Assembly (NCBI GenBank): GCA_024449915.1 | Contig: JAMZAV010000317.1 | Location: forward strand, 999,501-1,063,500 | Length of the DNA stretch: 64,000 nucleotides | Origin: Sweltsa coloradensis | Lineage: Eukaryota; Arthropoda; Insecta; Plecoptera; Chloroperlidae | Reading direction: 5' to 3' | Shown: positions 47,921-59,798 of the stretch, piece after piece | Numbering within the stretch: the first letter of the stretch is position 1 | How the letters are laid out: each line of letters begins with the position of its first letter | Position numbers and translations under genes: made by a program | The notes under the pieces: generated by a model | The model's database searches: none | What the model saw: the letters and a program-made list of their open reading frames with translations, nothing else | What the model was told of the DNA's origin: nothing

Positions 47921-48568
47921 GTAAGTTTGCGTTTACAGGATTTCTTTTCTGATGAACTAATTAATTTTTTTTAATGTTATAACTTATAATGTTCGGTTTT
48001 AGAAGTGAACGTTGTTTTTATATAAAGAAAATGTCAGATTATTTTGCGCGCCCATTGAAGTTTGAGTCAACCAGCTTTCAATCAGCATTTAAGATGATGG
48101 CTGTTGAAGCTGTTGGCATTGACGCCCATGCTGAAGTTGATTGTATATTAGGCATTGCTGTTTCTACTTTGGCTCGCTAGTCGCTCCTGGTGTTGCTTGG
48201 CTTCTGTCGACATTCTACTGACTTTATCCTGTATGAAGGGTGTTTTATTGAAACGCAAGACACGAAAAAAGGGCGAATCAACTGTGCAGCTGATGTATTT
48301 TACTCAGCTTATAGGTTGAAAATTACTCGTGGAAAATTGTTCTATAAAGAATAAGCGGACTTTATTACCTATGAGATTTCCCCCTTAACAATTCAGAATT
48401 TACATAATATCCATGTTCTTAATAATTTACAACAAAATCCAACTTGCACAATCATTTTTATAACGTTATTTTTTCACTTAACCATATTATAAGAGTATAG
48501 GAAATAAACATATGACCCTTCTTGTGTTCAAAATGTTACGGTGTGTAAAAGAAGACAAACTAGTGATT
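47921..48568 (+). other. gene C intron 4, first part
   Basis: Holds a 63-codon ORF at 47989-48180 (contains FQSAFKMMAVEAVGIDAHAE). No family is recognised and there is no splice context, so it may be a transposon scrap. Confidence 0.35.
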
Positions 48569-49004
48569 AAACGAGGGAGCGGAGCGACTGAGTGTCTCGA
48601 TTCAACTCAAACGGCGCTTATTCTGTGATTCTGTGTGTCTGTCCGTCGAAAATCAGCCGAATCGCTAAACGGATTGCGCTGAAATTTTAAGCAGACACCC
48701 ATTGCGAGTTTACTGAGAACTGTTAACAAAATCATTTAGATCCATTGCGATTTAAACCTACAATAAATAATTAAATGTTTTTTTTTAAATAACGATAGCA
48801 TTTTTAATTTGTTATATGTAAAAAAGGCCACAGCCTGCAATATACTAGGGAAACGCCAAAGTCGTTGTTAAAGAGTGGGTGAGCCATGTGTTGAGTACCC
48901 GGTATCATTCCCCATACTGCGTTAGATCCAGCCTAAAGGGGATGTTCACGGGTACTCAACTCTTGGCTCACTCACTCGTTTAAAAACTTTAGCGTTTTCC
49001 CTAG
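48569..49004 (+). mobile_element. Helentron-like element, third subfamily
   Basis: Starts TTAAACGAGGGAGCGGAGCG and ends CACTCGTTTAAAAACTTTAGCGTTTTCCCTAG before T. TTAAACGAG/CTCGTTTAA are the inverted ends. A palindrome GTGTTGAGTACCCGG...CGGGTACTCAAC sits inside the 3' part. Confidence 0.65.
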
Positions 49005-49213
49005 TAATATGATAGTTATACTTGCACTCTTTTCGTTGTGGGGGAAGAAGGACCTCCAGAATTGCTAAAAAGGGGGATGACAGAATCCAGTAATTTATTG
49101 TTGGTGGATAACATCCCCCCGTTTCGCCTAATTTGGCCACCGAGTACACGTCAGTTACATGCATTTCGGATATGATACACGCGTATTTAACACATGAATG
49201 TTTGTTCTCACAG

Positions 49214-49462
49214 TTCCCCCTGGTTATGAAGCTGTGCTTGACGTAGGTGTTATCAAGGTCAGTAAAGTGCCCCTGGCGCTGACGGACGCGATAACCGACT
49301 GCGCCGCGGACGCTGCCTTCTTGATGGTGGTGAGCACCGCAGCTAAGAAGACGATGGCGATGACAACATTGCTCAACACCACGTTCATCCTGGGCTCGAG
49401 CCAAGCGTACGCGATGTGGACCGGGGTCAGACTGGAGGGAGGGGCGTGGAAGACTCATCAAG
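49214..49462 (+). CDS. gene C exon 5: first half of CTLD
   Basis: 249 nt after TTCTCACAG, phase 1 both ends, donor GTCATT (weak, but at the same codon position as gene A). Residues run from VPPGYEAVLDVGVIKV through ALTDAITDCAADAAFL to MWTGVRLEGGAWKTHQ. The first CTLD cysteine and the WIGL-like WTGVRL are in place. It is three codons longer than in gene A. The exon is GC-rich against its introns. Confidence 0.85.
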
Positions 49463-49864
49463 GTCATTTAAAAATATATTCTTAAACGGTGTGTCTTGAA
49501 TTAATTATGTATAGCCCCTAAACCTAGGACCAAATTGTAGTGCCGCGGGAGTCTAGATTTTACTAACTGTACTTGACACTGGAGTGGAGACTATTATTCC
49601 ATTACTAATTCAAGAATGGCAGGATTTCCGGGTGTTTCCTATCTATTAATCATAAAACACTGTGTAAACACTAGCTAAACTTTAATAAAAGAATTACACT
49701 AACATACACAGAAAAAACAGGCTTAATTTTATTATCCTAACTGAACAGATCTGAAACATCTCATATCTCCTTGGATGATCAGGAATTTGAAATCTATAAA
49801 TATTTTTAGAAAAACCTTTCAAAACAAACGTCTAATGCAAAATGCCACATACCTCAATCCATCA
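49463..49864 (+). other. gene C intron 5, first part
   Basis: AT-rich; nothing recognised. Confidence 0.5.
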
Positions 49865-50010
49865 GCCATGTGTTGAGTACCCGGGAAACACCCCATTTCC
49901 TCCCCTATACCTAAGGCTGGATATAGCCCAGTATTTAGAATGCTACCGGGTATTCAACACATGGCTCACTCACTCGTCCATCAACGACTTTGGCGTTTCC
50001 CTATTCTAGT
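49865..50010 (+). mobile_element. 3' fragment of third-subfamily Helentron-like element
   Basis: GTGTTGAGTACCCGGG...CCGGGTATTCAACAC palindrome, then CTCACTCACTCGTCCATCAACGACTTTGGCGTTTCCCT, ending TTCTAG. Matches the 3' end of the 48.57-kb copy. Confidence 0.6.
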
Positions 50011-50351
50011 TGGCCAAGGCGCCCTATACCCAGAATGTGGAAGACCTGGGTTCAATCCTCTGGTCGGAAAAGATTTTGTAGTTCATGGATTGTATTTAAA
50101 AAATATTAAACATGTTTTGAAATGCATATAACGCAGTTTAGTCTACATCAACCGTGACAATACTTTTAGAAAACATAGCCAGTACGAAATACGAGTAAAG
50201 ATTGCAAGGTTTACTCAATCTCCTAGAGGAATTTAGGGGAACCTTGATCACTGCTATGCATGTTATCACAGCCTGCCAAAAATAATTCGATAAAAATGAC
50301 TTCTTCAGGAACAAAAGCATTTTTATTGACTACAATGTAGAAATTAAAAAG

Positions 50352-50480
50352 TCCGCCCCGACCGGGATTCGAATCCAGGTCTCCCGCATTCCAGACGAGC
50401 GTCTTAGCCACTAGACTATCAGGACGGGTACATTACATACAATGCGGGAGACCCGAGTTCAAATCCCGGTCGGGCGGACA
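50352..50480. mobile_element. two tRNA-like SINE heads in inverted orientation
   Basis: Minus strand 50430-50352: GTCCTGATAGTCTAGTGGCTAAGACGC, then GGATTCGAATCCCGG (box B). Plus strand 50440-50480: GCGGGAGACCCGAGTTCAAATCCCGG, the complement of the same 3' half. Neither folds into a full tRNA. Confidence 0.6.
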
Positions 50481-50689
50481 TTTTAAATTTATGAATTGTA
50501 GTAAATAAAAACAATTACACCTACGGGAGTGTTTCCCGACCAACCAAATCGAGAAACAAAAGCAAAGCATATTTTTCACTTTATTTCTTATAGGTTTAAA
50601 TCGCAACGGATTTTTCTCATTTTGTTTGCAGTTCTCAGTTACCTGCTCACGCATGTCTGTTTTAAATTTCAGCTTAATTTATTTAGGCG

Positions 50690-50840
50690 TTCGGCCGTAT
50701 GGGACTGGACAGACAGACAGTTTACAAAAATTTAACAAAAATTTAACATTTAACATTTAACATTTAACAGACACATTAGTCACGACGAAGACCCAATCAA
50801 GTGGCGTTATAAATCCCCATTCGCTTCGCTCACTCGTATA
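50690..50840 (-). mobile_element. inverted 5' end of a Helentron-like element
   Basis: The minus strand reads ACGAGTGAGCGAAGCGAATG followed by GGGATTTATAACGCCAC, a 5' end like those of the other subfamilies. The 3' end was not located. Confidence 0.4.
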
Positions 50841-50844
50841 ATTA

Positions 50845-50907
50845 TAATCAAATAATAAAAACAACAATAACAAAAACAATAATAATAATCATTATTATAA
50901 TAATAGA

Positions 50908-50987
<80 letters not shown>

Positions 50988-50990
50988 TAT
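50845..50990. repeat. AAT trinucleotide microsatellite
   Basis: About 140 bp of ATAATAATA with few interruptions. It produces a spurious Ile-rich frame on the minus strand. Confidence 0.95.
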
Positions 50991-51334
50991 TTTTTGTTTT
51001 AGTTATTATGCATAAGTACATTTTAATTCTACTATAAGCCATAAAGTAGCTGGGCAGTGGGTTAGCTCATCGTTCACACATCGATTCATGGTACAATATA
51101 ATAGCCGTGACCAGTGAGTAGGCTCTTCTTATAGTGAGCGTAAATAGAGAATAATCAATGTATAAACGTATTTATTTCAATGTTAGTGGCAAAATGGAAT
51201 TTAAATTGAAAATTTGTGACATGGCTTAACTGTCGAAGATAAGGAGCAGAAATATTATTTTTAGCATTTTTTCTGTAGTAGAATTAAATTAGCCATATGG
51301 TTTTAAGATGCGTTTCCCCACGACAAAAGTGCTT

Positions 51335-51722
51335 AAAGTTCAACTCGCAACCTTCTCGTGATATGGCCCGCGAGTAGGGGAGTTTCACTCCCTGAAACTA
51401 ACGGCGAGCTCTGGGTCGTCGTCGGGGAACTTTCCCCTTCCATTGACTACCTCCCGGACGGCCACGACATTGACAACACGGACGAATGGTGACACAGACG
51501 AAGACGACCACGACGTGGGGGAACCCCTGTTCACCCCATTCGCTTGTGGCTGGTTCTGAACAGCACAGGCTTGTCCACCTCGCGTCCCCCCGCGTCAACC
51601 CTTACGTTTCTCTCCTTGGAAAGAAGTATACATGGTGGTAATTCTTACACTTATAGAAATGGTTTTATCTTGGAGGCGCGAATAATCTTAGCTGTTAATG
51701 TGCCCTAAAACTACTACTTATA
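51335..51722 (+). repeat. R-family dispersed repeat, copy R2
   Basis: Reverse complement of 37845-38240: AACTCGCAACCTTCTCGTG, GGCGAGCTCTGGGTCGTCGT, CACGACGTGGGGGAACCCCTG, CTTGTGGCTGGTTCTG and GGCGCGAATAATCTTA. The ORF of R1 is disrupted here. Confidence 0.75.
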
Positions 51723-51940
51723 CTAATAGGATCGAATTTTTCTAAGATTCAAAGCAATAAAAACAATTCTCTAAAAATTGAATGGAGAGATGAGTTTCAA
51801 ATGGTAAAGCACACGAGTGGAGTTTTCTATAAACCGAATCAATATGAGGTTTCCACGAAAACCTCTGTTAACCGTCAGTCCAAGATGTTGTGTGTGTGTG
51901 TTTTCATATAGTAGTATAATATTGTTTCTGTATGTTCCAG

Positions 51941-52104
51941 GAGTGCCGGTGAACACCTTGCCTGCGTTCGCTTGGTCTACAGGCCGGCCGCTGAACGGGA
52001 CATGCGCCTGTTTCGGCCGGGTGGCTCAAACCACTTTCGATCATTCAACCCAATGCATTGACCCTCTCTATAAGCTTCCTTACATCTGTGAGAGACCTGC
52101 TTAG
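51941..52104 (+). CDS. gene C exon 6: second half of CTLD and stop
   Basis: After TATGTTCCAG, phase 1: GVPVNTLPAFAWSTGRP, NGTCACFGRVAQTTFDHSTQ and CIDPLYKLPYICERPA, then TAG at 52102-52104. CAC, QC and YIC supply the remaining domain cysteines, with one extra. PYICE is the classic CTLD end. The sugar-binding EPN/QPD and WND triplets are absent, so calcium-dependent carbohydrate binding of the usual type is doubtful. Nothing after the CTLD suggests a membrane anchor, so secretion is expected. Confidence 0.88.
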
Positions 52105-52390
52105 CTGGGCATAACAAACAACAAAATCCTACAACCAACAATGAGAATATTTATTACATTCATTTCTACTGCACCTGTTTGAACAGTTATTTTGCTTTAT
52201 CAAAACGTAAACAAATTATTAAATACAACATTAAAAAAATGAATTTTGTATTTTTTTAAAATTTGTAAAATTATTATCTAATAAATCTTTGCGCTGTACA
52301 ATATGCCGCTAATTCCCCTGATTGTATGTCCCGCAATAATATGTTAAGCTATTAACGTCATTAACGTTCTTGCAGAATTAAATAGGAATA
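52105..52390 (+). other. gene C 3' flank with polyadenylation candidate
   Basis: CTAATAAATC near 52280 contains AATAAA, about 175 nt after the stop. Confidence 0.5.
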
Positions 52391-52624
52391 TGTGTCACTT
52401 TTATCTGTAAAACTTATTCATCTGAAACCTGAGCGTGTGTCCCTACAAACCCGCGCTGGGCTCAGCGTCTCCTATTCATCCAGGTTAACCAGCAGGTTGC
52501 TTTGAGCAGGCTACTCGCCACGTGTGAATAGAACTTGCCAGTATTTACTAAATTGACAGTGAGAGTTGACCGAAACGACAACTTTAGTGAGAAGAGCACT
52601 AGTGAGAACTGCCAACTCGAATTT

Positions 52625-52874
52625 TCGTCGACAACAATCACCTACCATGCGCACAAAAATCAAGTCTTCGGGCCTCCAGATATTAACTGGAATTACCATA
52701 TCAATTAATACTTCTTTGCAATAAAAATTGTGCAATAACTTGGCAATAAAACTTAAAAAAGTAATGAGATCCATTTAAAAACAAACGTAGTAAAGTAATC
52801 ATTGGACAGAAATAGTTAAACAAAAAAGCTCATCCATCAACGCGATTGGAAAAAGCGTTCGCGAAGCGGCCTAG
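52625..52874 (+). mobile_element. 5'-truncated Helentron-like element
   Basis: ACAACAATCACCTACCATGCG (as in H1/H3) leads to GCTCATCCATCAACGCGATTGG...GCGTTCGCGAAGCGGCCTAG before T. The duplicated copy is at 56296-56533. Confidence 0.65.
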
Positions 52875-53408
52875 TATAAATTCAACGTATATTTTTCTGT
52901 ACGTCATTACGATGACATCACAAGTCCTACGTGCGATGTAAGATAGTATGTGCCGAAGTGCGCAACGCGCTTAGCTAAATATGATAATAATTTCACGCCA
53001 CCAGTGCCAGTGTGCGCCCCAAAAATAGCTATTCGACCGCGTTTTTCACATGTCACATGTCCTTTATCCTCTTAAAGTATCTATGATTAATTTTTTCTAC
53101 GTCATAAGATTTCTTGGGACAAGCTTGCTTTGTAAAAGGATCCAACAGAGAAATAATAGGTTGAAGTACGTCTGAGCTTCCTAGGCCGAGTACTTAGATT
53201 TTTGATTAAAAGACGAAAAAAATTGTTTTAGGTAAACCTCTTTACTTCTGTCAATATAATTATCATTGCAATCCAAGGGATAGCAGCTAACTGATGAAGC
53301 CAACTATGTGCTCGTATCCGAGATGAGCGCAATATAGTGTCAAGGCTGGACTTTTTGAAAATATGTGTGATGTGTGATATATGACCTCGCCGACAAGCAC
53401 TCGTGGAA

Positions 53409-53592
53409 CACCTACACACCTACACACCTACACACCTACACATGGAACACCTACACACCTACACACCTACACACCAACACACCCACATATCTTCAAACAT
53501 ACACACCTACACCTACACACCTACACACCTACACTCCTAAACACCTACACACCTATACACACCTACACAACAAAACACCTACACACCTGCAT
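53409..53592. repeat. CACACCTACA minisatellite, copy 1
   Basis: About 18 imperfect units of 9-10 bp. It gives spurious Thr/His/Tyr frames. The second copy at about 57068-57265 differs in unit number. Confidence 0.92.
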
Positions 53593-54225
53593 TCAAGTCG
53601 ACTTGGACTAGTCCGTTTTGACCAGGGGTTTTGTAGATTTTGTAAAACTATATTGTCATTGAAAAGCGTGTTCTGAATAATATACTGAAATGTTGACATG
53701 AAACAAAATTTTTACCAGAATTTGATCCTCGGCCAGTGCGAGAACTAAAAAATAAAAATAAAAATAAATTCATGTAGATGAAGGTGACGGGCTTTTGAAT
53801 ATTTCCCTTTGAATATCATATATCGTGATGTTACAACATAGCTTGATTTGAATCTACTCCCGAAATGTTTGTTGTCGCTTCCCAAAAATGTTTTCCATCA
53901 ATAAACTCAGGGTTGAGGAAGCTTGATTAAAATTTTGATAACAATTCTTTGGAAAAATTCGAATTATTAGACACAACACAATGAAAATATTTTGGAAGTT
54001 ATATAATGATGTTTTCAAAGACGTATCTGATAACTTGGATTTCCAACAATATCAACACAATTGTGACATTGGTATTCATCAGAGTACATCGTGTTTGAGA
54101 TATTGGGTACGATGTTAGTTTAGTTGTGGAATATTGAATTTCGAGATAACACTTTTTATGTATAGTTATATCTAGCATTGTATGTATATATTGTAAAGAT
54201 TCAGAAACACGTATGAAATAATGTG

Positions 54226-54258
54226 TATAAAAGGCTCCTGGTTGGTCGTTCTGTGTCA
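54226..54258 (+). promoter_or_regulatory. TATA box and initiator, first copy of gene D promoter
   Basis: TATAAAAG at 54226-54233 with TCATTC at 54256-54261, 30 bp downstream, the expected TATA-initiator spacing. The ATG is 66 bp from the TATA box, giving a 5' UTR of about 34 nt. Confidence 0.7.
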
Positions 54259-54291
54259 TTCTGTTCCTCGTCAGTGTCAGCAGAAGAAGAT

Positions 54292-54327
54292 ATGGCTACC
54301 GTGCTATTAGCTGCGATCATCATGATG
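54292..54327 (+). CDS. gene D exon 1, upstream copy: signal-peptide start
   Basis: MATVLLAAIIMM, then GTAAGA. Identical to the copy at 57966. There is no exon 2 between this copy and the next, so it can only act as an alternative first exon spliced to 60247 (skipping the second copy), or it is a dead duplicate. It shares 12-codon length and donor with gene C exon 1. Confidence 0.7.
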
Positions 54328-55321
54328 GTAAGACACTGTATACTAAGCTAACGCTACGAACGCTGAAAGATGCGTGGATACATTTCTAGGATGATAAACA
54401 CAAGAAAATTGTAACGTAAACAGTTGAGGCTGTTTTACAAAAGGGACGTATTACAATGTCTCCTGAAAGATTTACACGTTCCACTTCAATTTTCAACACT
54501 TGCCTACTTCTAGAACTCCATATATACAGAGCTTTTTCTACTTTTAGTGAACTTGGGTAACAATTTTAGAACAAACATTAGAGTTTTGGCTGGTTTTTTA
54601 CCAAAAGTTTAGTCTTATATTTTTGTTTTTTGTTTTGTCTTGTCATTTTGCCTGTCTCCTCAGTAAATTTTTGTTTTAAAGTATTGTAAATATTACCAAA
54701 AAGACAAAAAAAACATTTTATTTAATTTGGGTTTGCACTTGCAGACATTAGGAGCGATGTAGCCTCTGTCAAGGTATATAGTAATAAGTAATTATAAAAC
54801 ACAATAGACACTAAAATGAGAAATCATAATGAAAAAATGATCTATTGATAGTAATACGGTTAGGCCCTAGATCGGCAGGTCGACATAGGATAGAAATGGG
54901 AACTTTACATTGTCGACCTACATAGGAGTGGAAGTGTATTGTTATTAAGGACAGCTCTAAAAAGAGGGTAATTTTAAGAACGAAAAAGTATTTAAAAAAA
55001 ATGAGTTTTACGTTTTGACTAATTCTAGTAAGTAAAAAAAATATATATTTATATAAAAAAAGGTTTTTTAAATTTTATATAGGTTTTTTATGGTATATAT
55101 ATATTAAAGTAATCGGTTTTTCGGTTTCAATGTAAAAAAAACGATAACTTAATAAAAATCGGCCACGAAAACCTTAAAAAATGTATTTATTAATTGTTCT
55201 GTATGATTGTTTAATTGTATGTGTATTTATAAATATTTAGAGTTATATATTTTTTTAATTTTTTTAAATATATTATATTAATATATATTTTTTTAAATAT
55301 ATATGTTTTTTTATTGATTAA

Positions 55322-56062
55322 TTGGATGAGCGTAGCGAGCGAAGCTAAGATTCCATTTCACTACACTGGAAAAAAAATCCGGAATGTTTGTTTTTTCTTC
55401 TTTTTTTTGTATTTTTGGCTGTTTGTTAACACGATCCGGCTAAACCGATACTCCAATTGCGATAAAATTTCTGGAGACTTTCGAAATCTTTGAACTTAGA
55501 ACTGACACGTTTTTGAGCGCCATCGAAACATTATTTTTCATGAAAATCGCAATTTTACGATTTTTTCGATTTTTTTAAATTTCTTCGACTAAAAACACCT
55601 ACATGCTTCATCCAATTTTAATGTTTTTCTCACATAACCGTAATTTTATGAATAAAGATATTTGTGTAAAATATAAGCTCAATCGAAAAATTATTTCTCA
55701 TGAAAATCGATATTTTACGGGGTTTTTCTTTTTTTAAACAATTCTTTGACTTATAACACCTACATGCTTTATGAGATTGTAATGATTTTTTCACAGAACC
55801 CTAATTTTATGAATAAATATATTCGTGTGAAATTTGAGCGCAATTGAATAATTATTTCTTATGAAAATCGCAAATTTACGATTTTTTCCTTTTTTTTAAT
55901 TACGATTATTTAAAAAAATTAAAAAATTAAGTTTTTTTTTATTTAATTAAAATTAATTTTTAAAAAATCTTCAACTTTGTTATGATTTTTTCACAGAACA
56001 ACAGAAAATCCGCATAGCTCAATGCACCAATTACGGTCATCCAACAACGCGGCGTTTCCTAG
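55322..56062 (+). mobile_element. Helentron-like element H6
   Basis: TTGGATGAGCGTAGCGAGCG to CATCCAACAACGCGGCGTTTCCTAG; the hairpin loop bases present in H7 (GGGACTTAAGC) are deleted. Confidence 0.75.
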
Positions 56063-57067
56063 TAATGAACATATTGCAAGTTCCTAGATTTAAATGATCT
56101 TGTGTCACTTTTATCTGTAAAACTTATTCATCTGAAACCTGAGCGTGTGTCCCTACAAACCCGCGCTGGGCTCAGCGTCTCCTATTCAGCCAGGTTAACC
56201 AGCAGGCTGCTTTGAGCAGGCTACTCGCCACGTGTGAATAGAACTTGCCAGGATTTACTAAAGTGACAGTGAGAGTTGTCAACTAGAATTTTCATCGACA
56301 ACAATCACCTACCATGTGCACAAAAATCAAGTCTTCGGGCCTCCAGATATTAACTGGAATTACCATATCAATTAATACTTCTTTGCAATAAAAATTGTGC
56401 AATAACTTGGCAATAAACTTAAAAAAGTAATGAGATCCATTTAAATCAAACGTAGTAATCATTGGACAGAAATAGTTAACAAAAATCTCATCCATCAACG
56501 CTATTGGAAAAAGCGTTCGCGAAGCGGCCAAGTACAAATTCACGTATATTCTTCTGTACGTTATTACGATGACATTACAAGTCCTACGTGCGATGTAAGA
56601 TAGTATGTGCCGAAGTGCGCAACGCGCTTAGCTAAATATGATAATAATTTCACGCCACCAGTGCCAGTGTGCGCCCCAAAAATAGCTATTCGACCGCGTT
56701 TTTCACATGTCACATGTCCTTTATCCTCTTAAAGTATCTATGATTAATTTTTTCTACGTCATAAGATTTCTTGGGACAAGCTTGCTTTGTAAAAGGATCC
56801 AACAGAGAAATAATAGGTTGAAGTACGTCTGAGCTTCCTAGGCCGAGTACTTAGATTTTTGATTAAAAGACGAAAAAAATTGTTTTAGGTAAACCTCTTT
56901 ACTTCTGTCAATATAATTATCATTGCAATCCAAGGGATAGCAGCTAACTGATGAAGCCAACTATGTGCTCGTATCCGAGATGAGCGCAATATAGTGTCAA
57001 GGCTGGACTTTTTGAAAATATGTGTGATTTTGTGATATATGACCCCCGCCGACAAGCACTCGTGGAA

Positions 57068-57265
57068 CACCTACAACCTACACACCTACACACCTACACA
57101 CCTACACACCTACACACCTACACACCACACACCTACATAACTTCAAACATTCAGACCTACACACCTACACAGTACACACCTAAACACCTACACAACTATA
57201 CACACCTACACAACAAAACACCTACACAACAAAACACCTACACACCTACACACCTTCACACCTGC
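57068..57265. repeat. CACACCTACA minisatellite, copy 2
   Basis: Second copy of the minisatellite in the tandem duplication, with an extra ACAACAAAACACCT block. Confidence 0.9.
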
Positions 57266-57899
57266 ATTCAAGTCGACTTGGACTAGTCCGTTTTGACCAG
57301 GGGTTTTGTAGATTTTGTAAAACTATATTGTCATTGAAAAGCGTGTTCTGAATAATATACTGAAATGTTGACATGAAACAAAATTTTTACCAGAATTTGA
57401 TCCTCGGCCAGTGCGAGAACTAAAAAATAAAAATAAAAATAAATTCATGTAGATGAAGGTGACGGGCTTTTGAATATTTCCCTTTGAATATCATATACCG
57501 TGATGTTACAACATAGCTTGATTTGAATCAACTCCCGAAATGTTTGTTGTCGCTTCCCCAAAAATGTTTTCCATCAATAAACTCAGGGTTGAGGAAGCTT
57601 GATTAAAATTTTGAAAACAATTCTTTGGAAAAATTCGAATTATTAGACACAACACAATGAAAATATTTTGGAAGTTATATAATGATGTTTTCAAAGACGT
57701 ATCTGATAACTTGGTTTCCAACAATATCAACACAATTGTGACATTGGTATTCATCAGAGTACATCGTGTTTGAGATATTGGGTACGATGTTAGTTTAGTT
57801 GTGGAATATTGAATTTCGAGATAACACTTTTTATGTTTAGTTATATCTAGCTTGTATGTATATATTGTAAAGATTCAGAAACACGTATGAAATAATGTG

Positions 57900-57932
57900 T
57901 ATAAAAGGCTCCTGGTTGGTCGTTCTGTGTCA
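57900..57932 (+). promoter_or_regulatory. TATA box and initiator, second copy of gene D promoter
   Basis: TATAAAAG at 57900-57907 and TCATTC 30 bp on, the same as the first copy. ATG 66 bp from TATA. Confidence 0.7.
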
Positions 57933-57965
57933 TTCTGTTCCTCGTCAGTGTCAGCAGAAGAAGAT

Positions 57966-58001
57966 ATGGCTACCGTGCTATTAGCTGCGATCATCATGAT
58001 G
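57966..58001 (+). CDS. gene D exon 1, downstream copy: signal-peptide start
   Basis: MATVLLAAIIMM with donor GTAAGA, 2.2 kb before exon 2. Joined in phase 0 to AVLPASLLGA of exon 2 it forms a complete signal peptide with a GA/D cleavage site like gene C. This is the default first exon by proximity. Confidence 0.8.
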
Positions 58002-59001
58002 GTAAGACACTGTATACTAAGCTTACGCTACGAACGCTGAAAGATGCGTGGATACATTTCTAGGATGATAAACACAAGAAAATTGTAACGTAAACAGTTG
58101 AGACTGTTTTACAAAAGGGACGTATTACAATGTCTCCTGAAAGATTTACACGTTCCCTCCAATTTTAAACACTTGCCTACTTCTAGAACTCCATATATAC
58201 AGAGCTTTTTCTACTTTTAGTGAATTTGGGGTTAACAATTTTAGAACAAACATTACAGTTTTGGATGATTTTTTACCAAAAGTTTAGTCTTACATTTTTG
58301 TTTTTTGTTTTGTCTTGTCATTTTGCCTGTCTCCTCATAAATTTTGTTTTAAAGTATTGTAAATATTCCCAAAAAAGACAAAAAAAACATTTTATTTAAT
58401 TTGGGTTTGCACTTGCAGACATTAGGAGCGATGTAGCCTCTGTCAAGGTATATAGTAATAAGTAATTATAAAACACAAAAGACACTAAAATGAGAAATCA
58501 TAATGAAAAAATGATCTATTGATAATAATACGGTTAGGCCCTCGATCGGCAGGTCGACATAGGATAGAAATGGGAACTTTACATTGTCGACCTGTAGTCG
58601 ACATAGGAGTGGAAGTGTATTGTTATTAAGGACAGCTCTAAAAAGGGGGTAATTTTAAGAACGAAAAAGTATTTTTTTTAAATGAGTTTTACGTTTTGAC
58701 TAATTCTAGTAAGTAAAAAAATATATATTTATATAAAAAAAGTTTTTTTAAATTTTATATAGATTTTTATGGTATATATATATTAAAGTAATCGGTTTTT
58801 TCGGTTTCAATGTAAAAAAAACGATAGCTTAATAAAAATCGGCCACGAAAACCTTAAAAAATGTATATATTAATTGTTCTGTATGATTGTTCAATTGTAC
58901 GTGTATATATAAATATTTAGAGTTATATATGTTTTTAATTTTTTTTAATATATTATATTTATATATATTTTTTTAAATACATGTTTTTTTTTGTTGATTA
59001 T

Positions 59002-59758
59002 TTGGATGAGCGTAGCGAGCGAAGCGAAGATTCCATTTCACTACACTGGAAAAAAAAATCCGTAATGTTTTTTTTTTTCTTCTTTTTTTGTATTTTTGGC
59101 TGTTTGTTAACACATCCGGCTAAACCGATACTCCAATTGCGATAAAAATTTCTGGAGACTTTCGAAATCTTTGAACTTAGAACTGACACGTTTTTTGAGC
59201 GCCATCGAAACATTATTTTTCATGAAAATCGCAATTTTACGATTTTGTTCGATTTTTTAAAATTTCTTCGACAAATAACACCTACATGCTTCATCCAATT
59301 TTAATGTTTTTTCTCACATAACCGAAATTTTATGATAGAAAGATATTGTGTGAAATTTGAGCTCAATCGAAAAATTATTTCTCATGAAATCGATATTTTA
59401 CGGGTTTTTTCTTTTTTTAAACAATTCTTTGACTTATAACACCTACATGCTTTATGAGATTGTAATGATTTTTTCACAGAACCCTAATTTTATGAATAAA
59501 TATATTCGTGTGAAATTTGAGCGCAATTGAATAATTATTTCTTATGAAAATCGCAAATTTACGATTTTTTCCTTTTTTTTAATTACGATTATTTAAAAAA
59601 ATTAAAAAAATAAAGTTTTTTTTTATTTAATAAAAATTAATTTTTAAAAAATCTTCAACTTTGTTATGATTTTTTCACAGAACAACAGAAAATCCGCATA
59701 GCTCAATGCACCAATTACGGTCATCCAACAACGCGGCGGGACTTAAGCGTTTTCCTAG
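59002..59758 (+). mobile_element. Helentron-like element H7
   Basis: Duplicate of H6 with the full 3' hairpin, AACGCGGCGGGACTTAAGCGTT, and the CTAG end before T. Confidence 0.75.
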
Positions 59759-59798
59759 TAATGAACATATTGCAAGTTCCTAGATTTAAATGATCCTT

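Larger units (their letters stand above)
52391..59798 (+). repeat. 3.7-kb tandem segmental duplication
   Basis: 52391-56100 and 56101-59798 are colinear copies with high identity by eye. Both begin TGTGTCACTTTTATCTG and end CTAGATTTAAATGATC. Each holds a Helentron 3' fragment, a CACACCTACA minisatellite, a TATA box, an identical 36-nt exon 1, and a Helentron-like element (H6 or H7). Small indels distinguish them, for example in the minisatellite and near 52575 and 56275. Confidence 0.95.

Noticed and set aside
50848..51042. Ile-rich 64-codon ORF
   Set aside because: Translation of the AAT microsatellite.
53374..53676. Thr/His/Tyr-rich ORFs at 53.4 and 57.0 kb
   Set aside because: Translations of the CACACCTACA minisatellite.
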